Position numbers and translations under genes: made by a program | Shown here: positions 38,016 to 46,227 of the stretch, piece after piece | Layout: every line of letters starts with the position of its first letter | Position numbering within the stretch: the stretch's first letter is position 1 | Assembly (NCBI RefSeq): GCF_900168125.1 | Contig: NZ_FUZF01000017.1 | Location: forward strand, 60,166 to 124,165 | DNA from: Sphingobacterium nematocida | GTDB taxonomy: Bacteria; Bacteroidota; Bacteroidia; Sphingobacteriales; Sphingobacteriaceae | DNA length: 64,000 bases | Direction of reading: 5' to 3' | The notes under the pieces: model-generated | The model's input: only the letters and a program-made list of their open reading frames with translations | Told to the model about the DNA's origin: nothing | Databases searched by the model: none

Positions 38016-39092
38016 ATGTCAACAAAACAAGAAAAGATAGCAAATTTTGATCCATCTCAACCTGGCCTGGCAGATGCAAGTATTTATGGATTACCGTTTT
38101 CGGCGGAGGAGAGTGAAATTATTATTGTCTCCGTACCGTGGGAGGTGACTGTGAGTTACGGAGCGGGAGCATCGGATGGCCCAGCTGCCATATTTGATGC
38201 GTCTTTTCAAGTTGATTTATTGCACCAGGATTTTCCTGAGTTGTGGAAATTAGGAATTTATTTGGATGAAGGGCCCGCACATTGGAAAGCAAATAGTGAT
38301 TTATACAAAGCGATGGCGCAACCGATCATAGAGGCCCTTGAAGAAGGAAAGAGCCTTGAACACCTTCCTGAACTAAAAGCCGATTTAGATAAAATAAATG
38401 AAGCTTCTAGATTGTTGAATAGCGAATTAAAGGAGCGAGTATCATCATGGATAGATAAAGGTAAGCGAGTGATCCTATTGGGAGGAGACCATTCTACTCC
38501 ATACGGTTATTATGAGGCATTAGCTGCCACTTATGGTCAGTTTGGAATACTTCATTTCGATGCACATATGGACTTACGTATAGCTTATGAGGGGTTTACT
38601 TACTCCCATGCTTCCATTATGTATAATACAATACAGCTGCCAGAAGTGACCAAACTCGTTCAGATGGGTATCCGTGATTTTTGCGAGCAAGAAGTAGAAG
38701 TTGTCAAGTCTTCAGAAAAAGTAAAAGTCTTTACAGACGCCGATTTGAAAAAAGAGCAATTTGAAGGAAAGACCTGGAAAGATCAGGTGGATGAAGCTAT
38801 TGCTTTATTACCTAAAAATGTCGCTGTAAGCTTTGATATAGATGCTTTATATCAGTGGTATTGTCCAAATACTGGGACTCCTGTACCGGGAGGGCTATCG
38901 TATGAACAAGCAGTTTATGCTTTAAATCGGTTGGCAGAATCTGACAAGAAAATAATAGGAATGGATATTGTCGAAGTAGCCCCAGGTGAGGATGAATGGG
39001 ATGGAAACGTTGGAGCCCGCTTATTGTTTCATATGTGCGGGGTATTAGCCAAGAACAATGGCTTGAACGTTGGGGATAAAGTCATATTTTAG
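38016..39092 (+). CDS. arginase/agmatinase/formiminoglutamase family ureohydrolase
   Basis: A 358-residue manganese enzyme of the ureohydrolase fold. Metal ligands: His in GGDHSTPYGY, HFDAHMDLR with its three ligands, and SFDID. The segment after SFDID reads ALYQWYCPNTGTPVPGG, where family members usually have LDPxxxPGTGTP. The Asp-Pro is replaced, though the two metal Asp residues remain. The substrate (arginine, agmatine or formiminoglutamate) cannot be decided by eye. TATCTTTG (37982-37989) is a -7 candidate. Confidence 0.85.
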   Translation: MSTKQEKIANFDPSQPGLADASIYGLPFSAEESEIIIVSVPWEVTVSYGAGASDGPAAIFDASFQVDLLHQDFPELWKLGIYLDEGPAHWKANSDLYKAMAQPIIEALEEGKSLEHLPELKADLDKINEASRLLNSELKERVSSWIDKGKRVILLGGDHSTPYGYYEALAATYGQFGILHFDAHMDLRIAYEGFTYSHASIMYNTIQLPEVTKLVQMGIRDFCEQEVEVVKSSEKVKVFTDADLKKEQFEGKTWKDQVDEAIALLPKNVAVSFDIDALYQWYCPNTGTPVPGGLSYEQAVYALNRLAESDKKIIGMDIVEVAPGEDEWDGNVGARLLFHMCGVLAKNNGLNVGDKVIF

Positions 39093-39211
39093 CCTTTTAT
39101 GGGGATTTACTTTTGATTTTATTATCTTTAGGCGGATTTTAAGGATATTATCAATTATTGTTAAAATTCAGAATCTTAAATCGAAAAATTAATAATATTT
39201 CAACAGAAACT

Positions 39212-41425
39212 ATGTCTTCTAAGATTATTTACACTAAAACAGATGAGGCGCCATTATTGGCTACTTATTCATTTTTGCCTATTGTACAAGCATTTGCAAA
39301 AACTGCTGATATTGACGTTGAATTGAGAGATATTTCATTGGCTGGACGTATTCTTGCTAATTTCAATTCATATTTGAAGCCAGAGCAACAGACAGCTGAT
39401 GCTTTAGCTGAATTGGGACAGTTAGCAACTACACCAGACGCAAATATTATTAAACTTCCAAATATTTCTGCTTCTATACCTCAATTGAAAGCTGCTATTG
39501 TAGAATTACAGCAAGCAGGTTATGCTATTCCTAATTATCCGGATAACCCGTCCAATGATGAGGAAGAGAAAATCAAAGCTAGTTATGCGAAGGTATTAGG
39601 TTCTGCAGTGAATCCGGTATTGAGAGAAGGTAACTCCGACCGTAGAGCCCCTAAAGCTGTAAAGAATTATGCAAAAGCAAATCCGCATAGAATGGGAACT
39701 TGGGCATCAGATAGCAAAACGAAAGTAGCATCTATGACCGAAGGAGATTTTTATGCTACCGAACAATCTGTGACGATAGAAAAAGATTCTCAGTTCAAAA
39801 TCGAGTTTGTAGCTGCAGATGGTTCCGTAAAAGAATTAAAAGGATTAGCGCCTTTGAAAGCAGGTGAAGTTATTGACTCATCTGTAATGAATGTAGCAAA
39901 ATTGAAAGATTTTGTTGCGGCTACTATTGCTGAAGCAAAAGAAGCTGGTGTTTTGTTGTCAGCACATTTGAAAGCAACAATGATGAAGGTCTCTGATCCT
40001 ATCATCTTTGGTGCAATTGTAGAAGTTTATTTTAAAGATGTATTTGTCAAGTATGGCGAGTTGTTTGCTTCTTTAGGCATCAATAAGAATAACGGTCTAG
40101 GTGAAGTATTCGCTAAGATAAGCGGCAATGAAAAAGAAGCAGAAGTTAAAGCTGCTATTGAGGCAGCTATCGCCAATGGTCCTGATTTAGCTATGGTAAA
40201 TTCAGATAAAGGTATCACAAACCTTCACGTGCCTTCTGATGTGATCGTCGATGCTTCTATGCCAGCGATGATACGTATAGGTGGAAAAATGTGGGATAAA
40301 GCTGGTGCTGAACGTGATACTATAGCTATGATCCCTGATCGTTCGTATGCGGGTGTTTATGAAGCTGTGATAGAAGACTGTAAAGAGAATGGTGCTCTGG
40401 ATCCAAAAACAATGGGTTCTGTGCCAAACGTAGGTTTGATGGCGCAAAAAGCAGAGGAGTATGGTTCTCACGATAAAACGTTCCAAGCGTCGGCAAAGGG
40501 AACTATCCGTGTTGTAGATGCAAATGGTGAGGTATATATGAGTCAAGCTGTTGAGATTGGCGATATCTTCCGTATGTGTCAGACAAAAGATGCTCCTATT
40601 CAAGATTGGGTTAAATTAGCAGTTAATCGTGCTCGTTTGTCGGCTACCCCGGCCGTATTCTGGTTGGATGAAGCTCGTGCGCACGATAGAGAAATCATTA
40701 AGAAAGTAGAGAAATATCTAGGTGATTTCGATACAAATGGCCTAGATATATTTGTTATGTCACCAATAGAAGCAACAAGGTTCTCTTTAGATCGTATTCG
40801 CGAAGGTGAAGATACAATTTCGGTAACAGGTAACGTGTTGCGTGATTACCTAACAGATTTATTTCCAATTTTGGAAGTCGGAACATCGGCTAAAATGCTA
40901 TCTATCGTTCCTTTAATGAATGGTGGTGGTTTATTTGAGACCGGTGCCGGTGGCTCTGCGCCAAAGCATGTCGAACAATTTTTGGAAGAAGGCTATTTAC
41001 GTTGGGATTCTCTAGGTGAATTTCTTGCTTTACAAGCTTCTTTTGAGCATCTTGCTCAAACACAGGGTAATAGCAAGGCTCAAGTTTTAGCGGATGCTTT
41101 GGATGAGGCGAATGCTTTGTTCTTAGCTAACGATAAGTCTCCTGCACGTAAGGTAGGACAGTTGGATAATAGGGGCTCTCACTTTTATTTAACGTTATAT
41201 TGGGCACAGGAATTAGCAAAGCAAACCAAGGATGCCGACTTAGCTGCGAAATTCACGGTTTTAGCAGATACCTTAGCTAAAGGTGAGGCAAAGATCAACG
41301 AAGAATTGATAGCGGCTCAGGGCAAAGCACAAAACATTGGCGGATATTATTATCCTAATGATGTTTTAGCTACTGAAGCAATGCGTCCTTCAGCTACGTT
41401 AAATGGTGCGATTACAGCTCTTTAA
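39212..41425 (+). CDS. icd: NADP-dependent isocitrate dehydrogenase, monomeric type
   Basis: Oxidative decarboxylation of isocitrate to 2-oxoglutarate in the TCA cycle. About 737 residues from the ATG at 39212, the length of the monomeric IDH-II class, unrelated in sequence to the dimeric enzyme. Family blocks: SNDEEEKIKASYAKVLGSAV, VNPVLREGNSDRRAP, KVSDPIIFGAIVEVYFKDVF and LDNRGSHFYLTLYWAQELA. The protein is Ala/Lys-rich with codon use typical of highly expressed genes. A strong terminator follows. Confidence 0.95.
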   Translation: MSSKIIYTKTDEAPLLATYSFLPIVQAFAKTADIDVELRDISLAGRILANFNSYLKPEQQTADALAELGQLATTPDANIIKLPNISASIPQLKAAIVELQQAGYAIPNYPDNPSNDEEEKIKASYAKVLGSAVNPVLREGNSDRRAPKAVKNYAKANPHRMGTWASDSKTKVASMTEGDFYATEQSVTIEKDSQFKIEFVAADGSVKELKGLAPLKAGEVIDSSVMNVAKLKDFVAATIAEAKEAGVLLSAHLKATMMKVSDPIIFGAIVEVYFKDVFVKYGELFASLGINKNNGLGEVFAKISGNEKEAEVKAAIEAAIANGPDLAMVNSDKGITNLHVPSDVIVDASMPAMIRIGGKMWDKAGAERDTIAMIPDRSYAGVYEAVIEDCKENGALDPKTMGSVPNVGLMAQKAEEYGSHDKTFQASAKGTIRVVDANGEVYMSQAVEIGDIFRMCQTKDAPIQDWVKLAVNRARLSATPAVFWLDEARAHDREIIKKVEKYLGDFDTNGLDIFVMSPIEATRFSLDRIREGEDTISVTGNVLRDYLTDLFPILEVGTSAKMLSIVPLMNGGGLFETGAGGSAPKHVEQFLEEGYLRWDSLGEFLALQASFEHLAQTQGNSKAQVLADALDEANALFLANDKSPARKVGQLDNRGSHFYLTLYWAQELAKQTKDADLAAKFTVLADTLAKGEAKINEELIAAQGKAQNIGGYYYPNDVLATEAMRPSATLNGAITAL

Positions 41426-41442
41426 TAAGCTATTAAAATAAG

Positions 41443-41478
41443 AAAGCGGCTCTGTTGATAATGACAGAGCCGCTTTTT
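41443..41478 (+). terminator. rho-independent terminator after icd
   Basis: A 13-bp perfect stem (41443-41455 with 41464-41476), 8-nt loop and T-tract, 18 nt after the stop. Confidence 0.9.
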
Positions 41479-41489
41479 ACGTTAAACCT

Positions 41490-41522
41490 AAAAAATAAGC
41501 CCTAGCCTTTAGACTAGAGCTT
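41490..41522 (-). terminator. terminator of the nitroreductase operon
   Basis: Minus-strand AAGC/GCTT and CTAG/CTAG arms (41519-41522 with 41497-41500, and inner pairs) with small bulges are followed by ATTTTTT. It lies 22 nt after the nitroreductase stop. Confidence 0.65.
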
Positions 41523-41543
41523 AATCAATAGAAAATATAAAAA

Positions 41544-42176
41544 CTAATTGAAATTGATGATAAAATCTTCTAGATTGACCCTCACTTTTTTGAGATTTAC
41601 TAACCAATCGTTAGATTCGTCTCTGTAACCCAAAGCAAGTATAGTAACTGATTTTAACCCCAATTTATCTAAGCCTAAAAGCTCATCTAGTTGGTCATTT
41701 ACAAAGCCCTCCATTGGAGTTGCATCGACACGTTGTTCAGCCGCAGCAGCTATTGCCATTCCAAACCCAATATAGGCCTGTCTTGCAGCGTGAGCAAAAT
41801 GCTGCTCTCTTGTTTGCTTTGCAAACATATCAAATAGTGTATTTTTATAGGCATCAGAGGTACCTGTTGGTAGCCCTCGTTCAGATTCCTGCTGGTTGAA
41901 AACGGCATCTACACGTTCTTTAGTATACTCATCGTATGCTGCAAAAATCAATATGTGTGATGCATCTACTATCTGTGTCTGTCCAAAAGCGATAGGCTGA
42001 ATCTTCGCTTTAAGTTCAGCATTTGTAACTTGAATCACTTTAAAAGGTTGAAGTCCAGATGAAGTTGGCGCTAATCTAGCTGCTTCAAGAATGTAATCAA
42101 CTTTCTCTTGTGCTACTGGAGTACCGTTCATTTTTTTTGTGGCATATCTCCAGGATAAATCTTGCAATAAGCTCAT
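41544..42176 (-). CDS. nitroreductase family NAD(P)H oxidoreductase
   Basis: A 210-residue FMN flavoprotein of the NfsB/nitroreductase family. Near the start RYATKKMNG is the FMN-phosphate site; ARLAPTSSGLQPFKVIQV matches the next FMN loop, and the end LGYRDESNDW is the conserved C-terminal FMN contact. It reduces quinones or nitro compounds; the natural substrate is unknown. It starts 4 nt after the TetR gene and is probably its main target. Confidence 0.92.
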   Translation of the reverse strand: MSLLQDLSWRYATKKMNGTPVAQEKVDYILEAARLAPTSSGLQPFKVIQVTNAELKAKIQPIAFGQTQIVDASHILIFAAYDEYTKERVDAVFNQQESERGLPTGTSDAYKNTLFDMFAKQTREQHFAHAARQAYIGFGMAIAAAAEQRVDATPMEGFVNDQLDELLGLDKLGLKSVTILALGYRDESNDWLVNLKKVRVNLEDFIINFN

Positions 42177-42179
42177 TGT

Positions 42180-42785
42180 TTATTTGTTGTTTTTTAATGT
42201 AAATATAAATCCCTCTACTGCATCTACCAAAGTGGCGGTTGGTTGAGGTGAAATTGTGTTATTCGATAATAGTGCAATAGCAACAAAACCATGAAGCGTA
42301 GACCAAAAGGTTTTTAGTTTTAAGATTTTGTCTGCTATATTGTTGTCAGATTCTTGGAGAATCTGTTCTATAGTATGAAGCATGTAGTTCGAAGTCTCCT
42401 GCATCTCAATAGAGCTGTTAATAGACTCACAGGCCGGAATACCCAAACCAAACATTATTCGATAATGTTGACTATGTGTTGATGCAAATTTCCAGTATGT
42501 ATACGCTATCATTTGCAGCCTATTCGTGGCATCAGATTCATTTTTAATAGCGTTAGCAATTTCCGTTGATAGTATTTTAAAACCTTCTCTAGAAAAGTAT
42601 TCAATAATTGCTTCTTTGTTTTCAAAGTGTTTATAGATGACAGGAACACTGTATTCGATGGCATCTGCTATTTTTCGAACAGACAGAGCTTGCCATCCTT
42701 CATCCATTATAATCTTCCAGGATTGCGTGATGATTTTATTTCTTAACTCTAGTATTTCCCGGTCTCTTCTTGTTACTGTATTCAT
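42180..42785 (-). CDS. TetR/AcrR family transcriptional regulator
   Basis: About 201 residues from the ATG at 42785. The N-terminal helix-turn-helix is clear (ALSVRKIADAIEYSVPVIYKHFENKEAIIEYF, with the TetR-typical YKHFENKE). The C-terminal ligand domain has no motif that tells the inducer. Cotranscribed with the nitroreductase gene, it presumably represses its own operon in response to a redox-active or xenobiotic compound. Confidence 0.9.
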   Translation of the reverse strand: MNTVTRRDREILELRNKIITQSWKIIMDEGWQALSVRKIADAIEYSVPVIYKHFENKEAIIEYFSREGFKILSTEIANAIKNESDATNRLQMIAYTYWKFASTHSQHYRIMFGLGIPACESINSSIEMQETSNYMLHTIEQILQESDNNIADKILKLKTFWSTLHGFVAIALLSNNTISPQPTATLVDAVEGFIFTLKNNK

Positions 42786-42814
42786 GTGTTTGAACAATTA
42801 GTTAACACTGTTAG

Positions 42815-42845
42815 CAAAAGTAACACTGATTTTTTGTTTTATCAA
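42815..42845 (-). promoter_or_regulatory. promoter of the tetR-nitroreductase operon
   Basis: On the minus strand TTG (42845-42843), 20 bp, TACTTTTG (42822-42815): an exact Bacteroidota consensus. The leader to the ATG at 42785 is about 25 nt. GTTAAC and GTTTGAAC half-sites lie between and could serve the repressor; this is a guess. Confidence 0.6.
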
Positions 42846-42923
42846 GAAGTATATATTTTTAGACTTTTTATTGACAAAAATAACTCTTGTATTTTCCCTA
42901 TCTTTAGTCAAAACTTAGTAGAA

Positions 42924-43721
42924 ATGCAGCAACGAAAAATATCCTTAATCTTAGGTAGCGGTGGAGCGAGAGGTATTTCTCAGATAGGAGCGATACAGTG
43001 GCTTGTCGAACAAGGACTCGAAATAGATGAAGTCGTGGGCTGTTCAATAGGGTCTTTGGTTGGGGCCGCTTTTGCCGGAGGGAAGGTAAATGATTTGGGA
43101 GATTGGATGAGTAAACTAACCAAGCGTGAGGTTTTTAGGTTGATGGATTTCTCTGATCCTCGCTTTGGTTTTTTGAAAGGCAGTAAAGTAATGAGAACCC
43201 TTCAAGAGGTTTTTGAAGATGTTGATATTGAGAATTTACCTATAAGATATACTGCTGTAGCTACGGACCTCGCGAGTGAACAGGAAGTAGTTTTTCGAAC
43301 TGGCAGTATTTATTCCGCTATTCGAGCTTCCATAGCTATACCTGCTGTTTTCCAGGGAATACACCATGAGAATCAGTTTCTAGTAGATGGAGGGGTACTA
43401 AACCCAGTTCCTGTAAATCATGTGCAGAATGCTGATAATATTAAAATTGTAATCAATTTGGATGGCGTGCCGCACGCCACAAATCTAAAGGTGTATAGCA
43501 AACTCAATGCTATTGGGATATTACAGGAATCTTATATGGCTATGCGTCGTCGGCTCTGCATGCTTAGTATGCAGCTTTATAGACCTGATTATATCATTAA
43601 TGTACCTAGCGATGTTTCTGGAGTATGGGATTTTGACAGGTCATCTGATTTGATAAAAGTAGGATACCAACTAGCCAAAGACACTCTTTCCGAACATCTA
43701 GATACGATTAAGAAGAGCTAG
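42924..43721 (+). CDS. patatin-like phospholipase
   Basis: About 265 residues from the ATG at 42924, which directly precedes the oxyanion motif LILGSGGARG. The catalytic Ser lies in GCSIGSLVG (GxSxG) and the Asp in DGGVLNPVP, the Ser-Asp dyad of patatins. There is no signal peptide, so it acts in the cytosol or at the inner membrane. The long upstream frame to 42786 overlaps the TetR promoter and is not believed. Its stop lies in the arm of a bidirectional terminator. Confidence 0.93.
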   Translation: MQQRKISLILGSGGARGISQIGAIQWLVEQGLEIDEVVGCSIGSLVGAAFAGGKVNDLGDWMSKLTKREVFRLMDFSDPRFGFLKGSKVMRTLQEVFEDVDIENLPIRYTAVATDLASEQEVVFRTGSIYSAIRASIAIPAVFQGIHHENQFLVDGGVLNPVPVNHVQNADNIKIVINLDGVPHATNLKVYSKLNAIGILQESYMAMRRRLCMLSMQLYRPDYIINVPSDVSGVWDFDRSSDLIKVGYQLAKDTLSEHLDTIKKS

Positions 43722-43744
43722 AATTTTTATTTCTAGCTCTTCTT
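43710..43744. terminator. bidirectional hairpin between patatin and hisD
   Basis: A perfect 14-bp inverted repeat (43710-43723, 43731-43744) with a 7-nt loop, overlapping the patatin stop codon and 8 nt beyond the hisD stop. No long U-tract is present on either side. Confidence 0.65.
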
Positions 43745-43752
43745 AAAATGAG

Positions 43753-45045
43753 TTAAAGCATTGCTTTACGTACAGTGATAGCATTTTTGTGTGCATGCAA
43801 CCCTTCCAATTCTGCTAATGTTTCTACAACAGAGCCAATCTGTTGGAGACCTTGTTCATTTATTTGTTGAAAAGTAATTTTTTTGACAAAAGAATCTGCA
43901 GAAACCCCCGAATAGGATCGAGCATATCCAGAGGTGGGCAATGTATGATTCGTTCCAGAAGCATAGTCACCTGCACTTTCAGGAGTTAAATGTCCTAAAA
44001 AGACAGATCCAGCATTAAGTATTAGAGGAGAGATAGACTGCCATGAATCCGTTTCTAATATAAGGTGCTCAGGGGCATATTGGTTGGAAAAACTTATTGC
44101 TTGCTTTAAATCAGAGGTTAGAATCGCAAAAGAATTGGTTATAGCTGCACTCGCGGTCTCCTTACGAGGTAATACTTGGATTTGAGTAAGTAATTCTTTA
44201 TTGACTTCTTCAATAAGATTATCGGATGTAGACACTAATACTGCTTGACTGTCTGAACCATGCTCGGCTTGGGCTAATAAATCAGCGGCAACGTAAGCAG
44301 GATTTGCCGTTTCATCTGCTATAATAAGAACCTCTGACGGGCCCGCTGGCATATCTATGCTAACGTTAGTTTGAGCCTGTATTATACTTTTTGCTTTGGT
44401 AACAAATTGATTTCCTGGGCCAAATATCTTGTCAACTTTAGGGATGGTTTCTGTGCCAAACGCCATTGCCGCAATAGCTTGAGCTCCACCAACAAGGTAT
44501 ATGCGCTCTATCTTCAAGAGAGTGAGGCAGAAAGCAACAAAACCGTTGATTTTTCCTGTCTTTTGGGGGGGGGAGCAAACTACAATTTCTTTACAGCCTG
44601 CTATTCTTGCTGGCACGCCTAACATGAGGAGGGTAGAGGGTAAGACGGCCGATCCCCCAGGTATATACAACCCCACTCGTTCGATAGGACGGACCTCGCG
44701 CCAACATTTGACCCCAGGCATCGTTTCTGTGACCCTTTCTCTTTTCAGCTGTGTACTATGAAATCGGTGTATGTTTTGAAAAGCAATTTCCAAAGCTCGT
44801 TGTTGATCCCTAGTGATTGTAAGAGCCAATTCTTCTATTTCATCCTTGTCGAGGTATATCTGTTCTAAATTAACCTGATCAAACTTTGATGCATAGGTTT
44901 TTAAGGCGATATCTCCATCTTTTTTAACCTGATCAATTATTTCAATGACCGTTTCTTGAATTGCATTATTTGGATCCGTATTGCGTAAAACCAATTGTTC
45001 TACATCAGTTGGTAATAGTTTTTCGTAATTATATACTTTAAGCAT
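43753..45045 (-). CDS. hisD: histidinol dehydrogenase
   Basis: Catalyses the last two steps of histidine synthesis, histidinol to histidine, with two NAD and Zn. The protein is 430 residues. Motifs: VGLYIPGGSAVLPSTLLMLGVPA, FGPGNQFVTKAK, DMPAGPSEVLIIAD, and the Zn-binding EHGSDSQAVL. An uninterrupted run of nine C (coding strand; 44573-44565) encodes part of Ser-Pro-Pro-Gln and is a slippage-prone site. The start overlaps the hisG stop by one base. No further his gene follows. Confidence 0.95.
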   Translation of the reverse strand: MLKVYNYEKLLPTDVEQLVLRNTDPNNAIQETVIEIIDQVKKDGDIALKTYASKFDQVNLEQIYLDKDEIEELALTITRDQQRALEIAFQNIHRFHSTQLKRERVTETMPGVKCWREVRPIERVGLYIPGGSAVLPSTLLMLGVPARIAGCKEIVVCSPPQKTGKINGFVAFCLTLLKIERIYLVGGAQAIAAMAFGTETIPKVDKIFGPGNQFVTKAKSIIQAQTNVSIDMPAGPSEVLIIADETANPAYVAADLLAQAEHGSDSQAVLVSTSDNLIEEVNKELLTQIQVLPRKETASAAITNSFAILTSDLKQAISFSNQYAPEHLILETDSWQSISPLILNAGSVFLGHLTPESAGDYASGTNHTLPTSGYARSYSGVSADSFVKKITFQQINEQGLQQIGSVVETLAELEGLHAHKNAITVRKAML

Positions 45046-45896
45046 TATAAAATAATTTTTTCGATCGGCATAACAACTATTCCTTGCGCGCCAACCGACT
45101 TTAATTTATTAATTTTTCCCCAAAAGTCATCTTCAGAAATCACAGTGTGTACAGCAAACCAGTTTTCTTCAGCTAAAGGAACAACAGTAGGACTTTTTAC
45201 ACCCTGAAGAAGTTCGGTTACTTTTGATAGATTAGTTTTTTCAACATTTAAAACGACATATTTAGTTTCTTTTGCACGGAGTACTGATCGTATGCGTTGT
45301 AGTAACTCACACAAGATCTCGTTCTCTTCCAGGCCTTCACGTGCTATCAATATGGCTTCCGATTTACGCACATCAGCAAATGATTTTAATCCGTTGCTTT
45401 TTAGTGTACCACCGGTCGATACGATATCGCAGATTGCATCACTCAGCCCTAGGCCTGGAGCGATTTCTACGGAACCGGAAATTGTTTGAATATCGGCGTT
45501 TATTTTATATTCTTCAAGAAAATTCTTTAGAATAACAGGGTAGGAGGTTGCGATTGATTTACCGTTGAGGTCTTTTAAATCGGAGATTTTAGAGTCTCTT
45601 GGGATAGCGAGTTTTAATGTGCATTTACCAAATCCAAGACGCTGTAAATAAGCTACATTAGATTCTGTTTCGTCGATTACATTCTCACCTACAATACCAA
45701 GGTCAGCAATACCTTCTTCGACATATCCAGGGATATCATCATCTCTCAAAAACAATATTTCTAGGTTAAAATTAGAAACAGAAGTAATCAGAGAGCTTTT
45801 ATAGTTCTCAAAATCGAGACCACAGTTTTTTAGAAGTTGAACGGATTTTTCATTTAATCTACCCGATTTTTGGATAGCTATTTTTAGATTTTTCAA
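45045..45896 (-). CDS. hisG: ATP phosphoribosyltransferase, long form
   Basis: First enzyme of histidine synthesis: ATP + PRPP to phosphoribosyl-ATP; feedback-inhibited by histidine. The 283-residue length and the C-terminal ACT-like domain (VVLNVEKTNLSKVTELLQG) place it in the long HisG(L) class that needs no HisZ. Start IAIQKSGRLNEKS is typical. The start codon is TTG at 45896; no in-frame ATG occurs before the upstream stop. The PRPP loop appears as DIVSTGGTLKSNGL. It is preceded by a histidine-rich leader and followed directly by hisD. Confidence 0.94.
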   Translation of the reverse strand: MKNLKIAIQKSGRLNEKSVQLLKNCGLDFENYKSSLITSVSNFNLEILFLRDDDIPGYVEEGIADLGIVGENVIDETESNVAYLQRLGFGKCTLKLAIPRDSKISDLKDLNGKSIATSYPVILKNFLEEYKINADIQTISGSVEIAPGLGLSDAICDIVSTGGTLKSNGLKSFADVRKSEAILIAREGLEENEILCELLQRIRSVLRAKETKYVVLNVEKTNLSKVTELLQGVKSPTVVPLAEENWFAVHTVISEDDFWGKINKLKSVGAQGIVVMPIEKIIL

Positions 45897-45936
45897 AACG
45901 AATTGTTTAGGTGTAGTAAAAACTATTATTAATTAC

Positions 45937-45965
45937 AAAAAATGAAATCGGAGGAGGATGCTTCA
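45937..45965 (-). terminator. candidate attenuator terminator in the his leader
   Basis: On the minus strand TGAA (45965-45962) and ATC (45959-45957) can pair with GAT and TTCA (ending 45943), with two bulged bases and a 7-nt loop. Six T follow (45942-45937). It lies 41 nt before the hisG start. The stem is short, so function is uncertain. Confidence 0.4.
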
Positions 45966-45982
45966 CGTAGAAACACATAACA

Positions 45983-46042
45983 TTACATATCGCCAAACTG
46001 GCGATGATGCATATGAATGTGATGTGAAAGCAATGTTATCAT
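45983..46042 (-). CDS. hisL: histidine-rich leader peptide of the his operon
   Basis: A 19-codon open frame, too short for routine gene finding, reads MITLLSHHIHMHHRQFGDM. It has five His codons within seven positions (residues 7-13), as expected for a ribosome-stalling leader that senses charged histidyl-tRNA. It begins about 13 nt after a predicted transcription start and ends 86 nt before hisG. A perfect 7-bp hairpin (46005-45999 with 45995-45989) overlaps its last codons. Other complementary segments lie upstream and downstream. Homology to enterobacterial HisL is functional analogy only. Confidence 0.7.
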   Translation of the reverse strand: MITLLSHHIHMHHRQFGDM

Positions 46043-46060
46043 TTATTAATAATAATTATC

Positions 46061-46091
46061 CAAATTTATAGTTTTGTTAGAGCATTTGCAA
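46061..46091 (-). promoter_or_regulatory. promoter of the his leader and hisG-hisD
   Basis: On the minus strand TTG (46091-46089), 20 bp, then TAAATTTG (46068-46061), an exact fit to the Bacteroidota consensus. The predicted transcript begins near 46055, just before the leader peptide ATG at 46042. Confidence 0.6.
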
Positions 46092-46227
46092 ACTTTTTTT
46101 TCTTAAGATAAAAATTAAACAATCGTTTGCAATAATATTGTCGGCTTGATATTTCTATTATCACTTTTTTGTTACGTTCCATTGAGAATTTTATCTCTTA
46201 TTTTAGACATTGTTATAAGTATCAATT

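Noticed and set aside
42786..42923. 46-residue N-terminal extension of the patatin protein
   Set aside because: It overlaps the tetR promoter; the extension has no signal or domain, and the family starts directly before LILGSGGARG.
44500..44761. Possible frameshift or pseudogene at the G9 tract in hisD
   Set aside because: The hisD frame reads through without interruption and has its normal length of 430 residues.
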